From NCBI GenBank assembly GCA_016271365.2, contig JADMNL010000022.1, positions 220,448,501-220,512,500 of the forward strand: a stretch of 64,000 bases of DNA, in the 5' to 3' direction. The DNA is from Neoceratodus forsteri. Lineage: Eukaryota > Chordata > Ceratodontiformes > Ceratodontidae. The notes beneath the pieces were generated by a model, which made no database searches, was not told the origin of the DNA, and saw only the letters and a list, made by a program, of their open reading frames with translations. Of the stretch, positions 23,501 through 35,500 are shown one piece after another. A program made the position numbers and the translations under genes. Each line of letters opens with the position of its first letter. Position 1 is the stretch's first letter.

Positions 23501-26500
23501 TTACATGATATCCTATGGATGGGCAGTAACTAATATTGCATTAAAAACTGCAACAGTGAGTCAGAAACATCACAATAAAGTTCAGCACATACTGTACAAT
23601 GTACATCTAGGAGGACTTAAGTGGTTAATACTGTTGTACCCTGTTTGGTCTGTCATTAGGCTCTACGTGTATATTAACAAAAGATTAACTGAAGGCTGAT
23701 AGAATGCTTATAGCCTACTCTGAAAGCTCTATTTCTCAGACCTTTGTTAAAATGGAAATTATTTACAGTTCTGGTTGTAGTTCCTATATCTGCTATTTTT
23801 GTCTTACCCCTGTTCTCTAAGTAAGTAACGAGACACAATGGTGTGTGCATTAAAGGATTATCAATACATGCCCCAGAGCTGTAGTTAGGCATGAGACCAA
23901 AAGCTGAGTGTTCTTTTGCCCATGAAAAATGCATTCTTAATCTGTTAATGCACACCCCAGAGTGCAAGATTGTGCTTATAAAATGGTTCATTGTAGGCAA
24001 AGAGATTTTCCAGCCTTCATAATGGAAACTGGTTTCTGACCATGCATCATTAATATTTTAACGCATGGTAATGTGATTGCTGTCATCCAGTGAGGTCTCT
24101 GGGTTTATACTTGCCATTTTATAATATGAATGACATATGTATGGAAACAGGGTCCTTTCCCATTTGGCTTCATCTGGTCTGGCTGTTGATCTTCGCATAA
24201 AGTCGTAATCTACTACTTGCTGCATCATAATCATTTCCATAGCTACTGGCTGTGATGCATAAGCAGAAGACGCTTAGACAGGCAGATATAGGGGTAGATA
24301 AAGTTGGAGAGACAAGGATTCTATTTTGCAGCACTTATCCTAAGTAGTAAAATAGAAGGGAACGATACAGAAAATATAAGAAATATATAAAGAGAATAAT
24401 GTATGGGCAATCATACACAACTCGGCTATCTTCCTATTAAGGGGCAATGACATCAAGTGACCTTGAGAGTGAAACTCTAGAGGGCCTATGATGTCATAAT
24501 AGTCCTGAGATGGGAACACAGCCAAGCTGTGTATTCTTTTATTTACTTATTCATTCATTTTTTGTTACAGTGGATAGATTTTCCCGGTTTTTATAGTAGC
24601 ATAAACAGAATCAGAAGGTTGGTTTGGCAGACAGGGCTTTCAGACATTTGTCTGTCTGTGTCTACCTCTCTTTAATTTAACGTCTGTGTGCTGTTGGTTT
24701 TGGAGGGGGGGAGAGTTCATTTATTTTCTTGGTCATGAATTAACTTTTCTATTTCACTGGGCACTTATGGAAACACTGCTGTGGCCATAACTGCAATCTG
24801 CAAGAAGATTAAAAACTGTGTGCAAGCAGTGCTGGCATGAGGATTTTAATGGGAGAGTCATTGTAACAGAATTGGGATGTCAGGACAATGGTACAAGAAC
24901 ATTCAAGAGCCACTGTACCATAGCTCTAATGTTGCAACTATGATACAGCAGGGTTTTTGAATGCATTGACTTCCATACCCAATAGGCCTATGCACTGTCA
25001 GCAGAATTATGAGTAAATATTATGTTATTTTAAAATGTTCTCTGACTTGCCAAGGATTATATACATTCTCTAGTTACTGTAAATTTCTAGAGCCATCCAT
25101 TCACTTACCTGCACTTTGCCATTTTCCTTTGCAGCTATGACAACTTGCAGCTGATAGATTTCGATGTATACTCGGCCAGTATATGCTACTTTTGTATTGG
25201 ATCCTTGATGTTCATTTTCCACTTGTATTGTGAAGTTGTTAAATGCACTTCCACTGTATCTACTGAGAGTATATTTGCAGGTTCCTTGGAAATCGAATCG
25301 ACGTTTGTCAAAATTGGTATAGTGTGGATCACCGGTTCCCTTACAGATACCGTTATCTCTTGGGTAGCATCCTCTTGTGCCATTTTTAACTTTGCATTCT
25401 TCATCAATGGTGCATGCATTCAGTTAGCAGTCCATGCTATGGCTTGCATTTTGGCATTTACACTTCCAGTTGCAGTTGTTTGTCACTGCTTCTTCTCCAA
25501 GGCTGTAGTAGTGCCCGTTCATTTTACAGCCGCATTGATTAAGGAGTACACATTTCCCAGCACTGCGTATATAGCCATTGTTGCAAACACAGCCTTCCTT
25601 ACAGGGTAGCTTGCAGTACAGAGGAGCTGTGGTGTCAGAACAGCTAGTCGGACATGCTGTCGAACAGGCCTCATAGTGGCTATTCTCTGGACATTGTATT
25701 TCTAGATGACAAAAAAAATTTACACTGAGAAATGACATACTGTAAACCAATATAAACCATACTGCAATACATGTGTAATCTCTCTGTCAGTATTTGGGTA
25801 TTATTTCTGATGCATGTTATTGTAAATTGAAGATTTAACCAGAAAAGTACATTTTTTGGAAATGTACACTAGCTTGAATTAATGGAATACATGGAAACAA
25901 TGTTTCACCAAATGGAAGTCAGAAGATGGCTAACAGCTTTTTAAAGATTTTACAGTTGCTGTTAGGAAAGGTATATCATCACTCATCCCAAATAAACTAA
26001 TTATACTGCAGTTCCTACTGAAGTTATTTAAGACAGTCAAGAAGATGATTAGCCCATGAAGGCTGTCCCCACAATTTAGTGGATGTAACATAAGTCACCA
26101 ACTGCTAAATATTTGTCAAGCCTAACTTTAAAGATAGAAAATGTTTCTGCCTGCACTATGTGCGCGGCAATGTATTCCAAGATTCAGTTGCCCTTCATAT
26201 AATGCCATACTTTCTTGTGTTTGTTTTACACCTTTCTCCCACTATCTGTTGGTCATGCTTCCTCAAGTTATAAATGTCTTCTCTAAATTTTAGTCCCAGT
26301 TCCTTTCTTAATGTCTCTAGTTTCAATAATTTGTAAAAGAACAGCAAATTTCCCCTATTATGTAAACTTGATAATGACCATAACCCCATAGCTTTTAATC
26401 TGGCTTCATAAGGTTGTTTCCTATAACCTGATATCATTCTTGTTAGGGTTCTTTGTGGACTTTTCAACAAGACCTTATCCTTTTCCAAAAAGGGGCTCCA

Positions 26501-29500
26501 AACAGTAGAACAATAGTCTAAAGCTGGCCTAACATACGACTTAAACAATGGGATAAGTACCCCTGCATTTCTAGTATGGAAACTTCTTCTAATACTGTTT
26601 ACCAAATGCATAGTTTTATTTGCTATAACTTCACAATTATATGTGTTTTTCCAACTGTATGTATGTATTTATGTGTGTGTACACATACTATATGTTTGTA
26701 TATATGTATGTATGTATGTATGCATGCCCATATGGAAAGCTTTCATAGTCGTATGATAAACCAACAGAAAAAAGCTTGAGTGGTTTTGTCCCCAAAACCC
26801 CAAGATGGAACTCTACTCTTGAAAATTCACAATATTATTTTAGTTTTTATAAAATATGGTTAATCCAATCCTAGCAGTGCTGTATGTGGAACATAAAGGA
26901 AATCAGACACTTGTCAAATCCCCCCTCCCCATCTGCAGAAGCCCACCATGACCCACCACATGTATTTTATTTAAAAAGCTCTGCCTAGTTCTCAGTCAAT
27001 AAAGACGCTTACTTTTTTTATTCATGGCACAGTCCTGTTTGAGAAAGTGCCACATTGTATCCCGATCAGTACTGATGCAACACAATGGCACTTATACAGA
27101 TAGGAGGACCTTGCTGTGAATAAAGAATAGTAGTCTCCATTGTAACTGGAAAGCAAATAGCAGTTTGGGAATGAAATACATATGGTGGTTCAGTGTGTTT
27201 GTACACAGGAGTAGGAGGTGTGGATATCAGGTTTTGGCAAGTGTCTGTTTTGTTTTTGGTTCACATGCATTAGTTTTTTTTATTTAGTATGCTTTTTGTC
27301 CCTGTGCTTCCCAAATGGCCCAATATTGGTCCTAGCCTGCTCACCAAGCCCCATCATCTGCTTTCTATGGGACTTACCTCTCTATTTTTTCCACCCTGGC
27401 TAGCTCCCCAGGGCAGGGCCATCAGAGGTGGGCCCAGTCCTCCAATAGAAAATGTTCAGAAAAGACTCAGCACTTCACACAATCCAAACACTAATAGGCA
27501 AACTAAGCTTAGAAAAGGTACTTCAATGTGGCTTGATCAGAGAAGCAGACTAGAATCCTGAGCTCCAACTCTTCCACCCTATCCTGATGAAGACCTGGAC
27601 AGGGTTGAAGCGACGGGTCTCAGGATACTAGTAGAATTCTCTGATCATGCCAGATTAAAGTACCTTTTCTAAGTTAAGTTTCTCTATCAGTGTTTGGATT
27701 GTGATTTTCTGAATTTACATAGCAGGCAGGCAGCCATCCCCAGCATCCCTCCCCAAATTCTTGCATGAGTGATCTCTCTCTTTCTCCCCCAACAATGCTG
27801 AGTCTCTGGTGCCTGGAGAGAGTGCCGTGGTTGGCAGTGTGGAGGTCTGCTATGAGAGGTGGATGTCCTTTTGTAGCGATCAGGTTTCAATCCCACTTTT
27901 TACTATCCCAGCTCCTAGGATGTTGAGATGAGCTCCTGATTCATGAGCACATATATTGCCTGCATTGCAAGTCAAAACATGTCAGTATCCTCCTGTCCAG
28001 ATCCCTGGCTCCAACTGCAACTCCACCTGTGGTCACCGTGGTAGCAGTAATGCAGTGGAGATTAAACTCCCTCCTTCCCCATGGTGGACAGCATCCTCTG
28101 GAGTGCACATCTCACCTCCCCCTGGCTGGCCCCTTGATAACTCAGACTCATTCTTGAACCAAGGTCATCAGCATCGCGAATGGTAGTGCTACCACTGTGC
28201 CTGCAGACTGGGCATGACATGCATTACTTCTGTAAACAAGAATGCACTCAGTCAACTCAAACTTATCTACCTGCTCCTCTTGCACCAATAGTGACTCTGA
28301 ATGACTGTAGCACCTCAACTGTCAGCTCTATCCTTTGATCAAGTGGTAGAGTTGGTCAGGAACGATGGGCGTGGGAAGCACTAAGTATGAAGGTGGATAC
28401 AGACTATGCTCTGGCTCAATGAGAATTTCATATTACTGGGATTTTGATAAAGGGACACGCATGCATAGGTAGATGCATACTGACAGGTGCTTCCATCTTG
28501 TACTCAGTCTCCAAGGAATTTAGTATCTTTCCTTTTACAGGGGTAGTGATAAAAAACTACTGGGCTAAAAACATATATTTATCTACCAGATGCAATGTAA
28601 TCTTAATCCTTAAAATGACAACAAAATTAGAATGCATAAGAATTCTGGAGTGATATATCAGTCTGCGGCTCAGTAAGAGTTAAGAAAATTAATTAATGGA
28701 GCTGGCCCGATAGCAGTGAGCTACAGCTACCACCTGCTACATCGGGGCCCAAGTTTGGGAATGGACTCAGGTTACTCAGGAGCAGGATGAGGGAGGAGGA
28801 TTGAGCATCTCAGGGACAGCTCTCCTTCCTCAGGTTGGGGGCGGGAACTGGAAGAGGGAGAATTGAGAATCCCAGGGACAGCTCTCCTCTCCTCTCTTAG
28901 TGAGAGGATATTGAGGCAGGAGGATTGAGCATCTCAGGGACAACTTTCATCACTCGGGGTGGGGGATCAGGGGAGGGAGGACTGAGCATCCCAGGGACAG
29001 CTCTCCTCCCCTGGGATCGGAGGGATTGGGGAGCGTGGACTGAGCATTTCAGGGTCAGTTCTCTTCCTTCAGGGGGACTGGAGGAAGGAGAATTGGGCAT
29101 CCTACAAAGAGCACTCCTCTCTTGGCATGGGGGGGTGAGGATTTGGGGAGAGAGGATTGAGTGTCCCAGGGACAGCTCTCCTCTCTTAGGAGGGGTTCGG
29201 GAAGGGAGGACTGTGGTCTCTGGGATAACTTTCCTCCCTCGGGTTGGGGGTTCAGGCAGGGGGATTGAACATCTTATGGACAGCTCTAGTCCCTCAGAAA
29301 GGGTGGGGGAGGGAGGACGGCACATCCTACAAGACAGTTCTCCTCCCTCAGGTGGGGGGATCAGGGTAGGGAGGATTGATCATCCCAGACACAGCTCTCT
29401 TCCCTTGGGGTTGGGTATCGGGGGTAGGGAGGATTGAGCATGACATGGACAGCTCTAGTCCCTCAGAAGAAATTGAGGGAGGGAGGACTGAGCATCCCAG

Positions 29501-32500
29501 AGACAGTTCTCCTCCCTTGGGGTGGGAGGACTAAGCATCCCATGGACAGCTCTCCTTCCTTGGGGGTGGTATCAGGGTAGGAAAGATTGAGCATCCCAAG
29601 GACAGCTCTCCTCCCTTGGGGTGGGGGGGTAAGTTAGAGAGGATTGAGCATCCTAGGGACAGCTCTCCTGCCTTGCAGTGGGGGGATTAGGGGAGCAAGG
29701 ACTGAGCATCTTAGAGATAACTCTCTTTCCTTGGGGTGGTGGAATCAAGGAGGGTGTATTGAGCATCCCGTGGACAGCTCTAGGCCCTCGGGGAGTTTGA
29801 AGGAAGCAGGACTGAGCATCCCAGGGACAGCTCTCCTCCCTCATGGTGGGGGATCAGGGAAGGGAGGATTGAACATCCCACAGATAGCTCCCCTCCCTCT
29901 TGTTGGGGAGATTGGGGGAGGGAGGGAGGGAAGGCTGAGCATACCAGGATAGCTCATCTGGAGAGGGAGGATTGATCATCCTGGTGACAGTTCTTCTCCT
30001 GGGGGGGGGCAGTACACACACTCACTAAGAACTCTTTTTTCTCTTAAATTTGTTTTTTCCCTTTTTTATTTATACTAAAACAGTACCTTCCTTACTGCCG
30101 TAACAGTCACATCTGTGATACTGCTGAATGGCACCTCCAGACACTGCACTGTAGCTGATGGCAAGTGAAGTTAAATCCAGAGAACCTTTCAGCAATTAAA
30201 AAGTGAAACATACTTGTTTCGGTCCCGCAAGTCTCAGAGAGCTGTTTCTGCTCCCGAGCTCCCTCCTCCAGCTAGCCACTGGCTCACTGTTAATGCACAG
30301 GCTCTTTAAAATGGAAAATAAAGTGAAAAAGAAGGCAGACTACACTGGCAGTACCATCCAATACCCAAAACAGAAACTGTGGACTTTTCTTTGTAAACAC
30401 ATCCCTACACACAGCAATGATCTTTTTTAACTTCTTTTATATAGTGGCCCATTTTCTAAGCACAATTATACCCTCCAGGGTGGGTGATATGGGCAATATC
30501 GGACCTTCCAGTGGCTATAAGGCCTGGTATTGCCCAATACCACCCACCCTGTTGGGTATTGTTGCTTTCCTATGTACAGTTACTGTGTCTTTTGTGGTTA
30601 TTATAAATCATGACATCATTCTTAGCCAATCAGGATTGCTTATTTCTCACCATTCCAGGTACTCTTATGGTTATAATAGGGCCTGGAATTTTTAGAAATA
30701 AACAATCTTGACTGGATAAAATTCATGTCATGATCTATAATAGAGGAAAAACACCCTTAATCATGGCTGGGTGATGGCCCGGCTCCGACATGCCCCACAT
30801 CGATAACTGGCCACCTCCAACCAGGTTCTGTGGTGAGGACTCAGAGTAAGATAAGTCCCAGGGATGTCAGATAATGAGGATGAGGGGATAACAGGGACAA
30901 GTGAAAATGGGGAAGGATGAGGGAGATCAAGGAAGAGAAATAATACATTAAAAAAGAAAAAGGAGTTAAGGACTGGTTCTCTGTTGCTGAGCAATGGGGA
31001 CCATTCTAGCATGCAGGGGGGCAGAGATCATGCCCCATGACTGGGATTTCAGGGCTAGAAACTGGCAGGTGGGGTTCAGAGCATCAGTTGGATGATCTAC
31101 TCTGATCATCGGGAGTATTCCTGGAGTTGCTCACCAAGGGAAATGGAGAAGACCTGACAGTGGTGCCCTTGATACTGTGATTGAGTCTGCACTATCCTGT
31201 CCTGCTCCAGGACAGTTGTGAACACATGCCCATCACCATTGGGAGGTGGATGAGAACCATTATATGGGAAAACTCAGAGTTACTGACCATATCTGCCACT
31301 CCCTTCTCTTGGGCATACTCCATTAGGATGTGCCAGGGCCAGATAAGTGTTGTACAGGGGCAGCTGACCAGGAATGCAACCTGTGGTCAAACTCGTGAGG
31401 TCAAAGAAGATTGGGAATTCAGGTCACTGCAAACCAGTAAATGTGTTAGAGAGCTCCCAGAGTATTAGAAGCACCAAAAGACAAGGAGGTAGGAAGAAGT
31501 GTGAGGTATACTAAAGAATAATTAATGTATAAATAATATTTATTTAAACAGTTGTAATATTTCATAATTGTTGCTTAATAGGACATGCAGCTCAACATAC
31601 CACAGAACCCCATCTTTCTCCACTGTGACACAGTGGCACCTTGTTCTTGGCATCTAGCAGCGTAGGCACTTAAAGCCTGGCATAAAGTTTGAAGGTGACC
31701 CTCTTTGGCACAGACATCATGGACGCAGCTTTCCAGGAAACTTTGTGGTGAAAGGCGATGAGCACAGGAACTGAAGGGACCAGCAGGGTCTGTCATTAAA
31801 CCACAGTAATTGCTTCCAGAATACAATGTTCGGTTCCCATCAATGCAGTTAAAGCAGGAATCCCCACAGCCATCTGAACACATGGCATCATAAGCAACAG
31901 CCTTCCAGCTATCTGCAAACACATCCTTTGAAGTCACCAGTGTGTCCTCACTTGTGAGGAAATCACCTTCTTGACTATCATTGAAAGTCCCACACAAGCC
32001 ATGGGTAGAAGAGTGGTAGAGGGAAGGGAGTGAGATACTTATATACTGGTCATCAAAATAGGTTACCGTCAGCCCGAAGTCTGTCTGGATTGTGACAGCA
32101 AAATCAGTCTCATACACTCTGATCTTTCCATCCAGCAGAGACACAGTATCGGAATACATCTCGTTATTAACCTAAGCCATAACAACAATAATAATATTAA
32201 TTCAGCAATACAGTAAAGAACAATCAGAGCACATTTCCAGATCACCTACTAATTGGAACTTTTCAAAGATATTATGAAGCTTGCTATGAACTGGTAAGAA
32301 AATCCTGGACCCTAACTGGTTGACTACTTTTGGAGTCCAGATGAGACTCCATTCTATCATTAAGACTCAGAAGTCATTTTTTATTTTCATAAGAACTTAT
32401 AAAGGCTCTATTTTGGAATCACAGTAACAGACTCTAGGGTATGTATAATCATGGAATACTGGCATTTATTTCTTTATTTAGTTGTCATTGATCGGGTAGG

Positions 32501-35500
32501 GTACACTAGACATACATATGCCTATTTTCAGGTACGATCTGGAAAATCAGGAAACTGGGAACAGAACCCAGGTCTCCAAGTCTTTGCTGCTCTCTGTGCT
32601 GTTGCTCTTAGCCTCTTCACCATGGGAACGGGCATGTTCTGCATGGTGAGATACTGGCATTTACTGGTGGTGGGATAGTGTCATGTGCTGGGTGGTGGGA
32701 TACTGGTATATTCTGGCTGGTGGGATACTGGCATGTCCTGGGTGGTGGATACTGGCATGTCTTGGAAGTGGGCCACTGGTAGGTTCTAGGTGGTAGAATA
32801 CTGGTATAGCCTAGGTTGTGGGATACTGACAGGTTCCAGATGGTTGGATACTAGGATGTCCTGGATGATAGGAAACTAGCACGTCCTGGGTGGTAGGATA
32901 CTGGCATATCCTGGGTATTGGGATACTGGCATATCATGGGTGGTTGGATACTGTTGGGTCCTGGTTGGTGGGATACTGGCAGGTCCTGAGTGGTGGGATA
33001 CTGTCATGTTCTGGGTGGTAAGATACCAGCAGGTCTTGACTGGTGAAATACTGACATATCCTTGGTGGTGGGATACTGACATAGCCTGGGTGATGAGATA
33101 CTGGCAGGTCCTTGGTGGTTGGATATTGGTAGCCCCTGGGAGGTGGGATACTGGCATGTCCTTGTAGTGTGATACTGGCATGTCCTAGGTGGTGGGATAC
33201 TGGCAGGTTCTGAGTTGTGGGATACTGGCATATCCTTTGTTGTGGGATACTGGCATATCCTGGGTGGTGGGATATTGGCAGGTTCTGGGCAGTGGGATAC
33301 TGGTAGGTCCTGGGTGATAAGATACTGTCAAGTACTGGGTGGGTAGGATACTGGCATATCTGGGTGGTGGGATATTGACATGTCCTGGGTGGTGGAATAT
33401 TGGCATGTCCTGTGTGGTACTGCCATGTCCTGCATGGTGGGATACTGATATGTCCTCAGTGATGGGATACTGGAATGTCCTGGGTAATGGGATACTGCCA
33501 TATCCTGGGTGGTTGGGATAATGTTCATAGGTTCATAGAAGTGTACGAGCAATGAAGGCATATGTAAGGATGCCCCTTGTATACTCGCCATCCATATGTC
33601 CTATGGGGTGGAAATCAAATGTTTTGTTTCCCATATGTTTATCCAATCTTTGCTTAAAGGTATTTAAATTATCACTATTAACGACACTTACAGGTAAGTT
33701 ATTCCACAAACCCACAACTCTCTGTGTGAAAAATAGACTCCTTCTAGTGGATATACATTTTTCTCCAATGAGTTTATAACCATGACTCCTAGTTGATTTG
33801 ATGTTGGAGGCAGTAGTAAATCCAATTGTGGTTCTTAAATGATCATTTTTTAAGGTTTGATATACCAATATTAAGTCACCCCTTATTTGTCTGTATTTTA
33901 CAGAAAATAGGTTGTTTTTTTAATTTATCTTCGTAACTATTACTATGTAAAGATTATACGTTTTTAGTGAATTTACGCTGAACACCCTCAGCAGTTTTAA
34001 ACCCTTTATAAGTTAGTGCACAAAATTGAGAGCAGTATTCCAAGTGGGGACGTACCAGACTGGTGTAGAGTGGCATAATAACCTTGGAGTTTCTACTTTT
34101 GATATTTCTTAAATACAGCCAATTATTTTATTACATTTTTAACTTTAGTTATATTATTTTTTCGAAAGTTAAATTATCTGAGATTATGACACCCAAATCC
34201 TTTTCTTCCAAAATACTTTAGATAAACATTGTTTAAGGAATAATTGAAGGGATGTTATTTTTGCCCAAATGTAAGACTTTACATTTGTCAACATTAAAAA
34301 ATATACCATAAGCCTTTGCCCAGTTTGATAGGTTGTTTAAATGATTTTGTACGGAGCATTTATCATGAAAGATGCTTACCAAACTACCCATTTTACAGTC
34401 ATCAGCATATTTTGCGACCCATATCTTATCAGTAGTAGGCAGTGTAGAGACCATAATATTAAACAGTATCGGACCCAGGACAGAGCCCTGGGGGACACCA
34501 CCAGTCACCACACCCGTCGCAGACAGGTGACCCTTGACTGATACCTGTTGAGTTCTGTCTTCCAACCATGACTGTATCCAGTTTATAATATTGGGTTGCA
34601 ACTTAATTTTGACCAATTCTTGTAGTAAGACTTTATGTGATACTTTATCAAAAGCTTTGGAAAAATCCAAAAATATTACATCTACTGGAATACCCAAGTC
34701 CAAGGCAGCGCTTACTGGTTCAAAAAAATGTAGTAGGTTGGTCAAAACTGATCTTTCAGTCACAAAACCATGTTGAAAGATATCTACTATTTTATTTCTT
34801 TCTAAATGATCTATAATATGGGCTTTAAGCAATCTTTCCATAATTTTGCCTATGATGGAAGTCAGGCTTAAAGGCCGATAATTGTTAGGGTCATGTCTGG
34901 ATCCACCCTTATATATGGGTGTAACTATAGCCTCCCTCCAAGCCTGAACAACTTTACCTTCTCTGATTGATGAATTAAATAACACAGCTAGAGGACCAGA
35001 AATTGAATGATTAATTTTTTGTAAAAATCTGGGTGGAATACCATCAGGACCAAGAGAGCTGTTTGATTTTAAAGATTTAATTTGTTTTGCAACCTCCGTT
35101 TTTGTAAAAACAGGAAAACTAGAATTATTTACTAGAAGAGGCATATTTGCAGCTTCCTTAGTTTTGAAAACTTTTAGAAATGTCTCATTTAGAATTGTAG
35201 CAGTAGTTGTTTCATCTAAAATAGGTATATCATTGATGTTAAAGGGTCCAATTGTATGATTTATTTCTTTCATGGAACCAATATAATTATAAAATTGTTT
35301 TTTGTTGTCTTTAACTTTAGTAACTAAGTTGAATTCAATTTTAGATTTAGATGATTTAATCATGTGTTTTAATTTTTTGGCTGCAATTTTGTATTTTTCC
35401 AGGAGACTGTTGGAATTAACTTTTTTATATTTTCTATATAGTTTTCTTTTTTTTTGTAATTGTTTCTTAATTTTTGAAGACCACCAAAGAGGGACACGTC

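Noticed and set aside
28925..29437. 170-codon plus-strand frame
   Set aside because: By-product of the 60-bp GC-rich minisatellite; the opposite strand is equally open.
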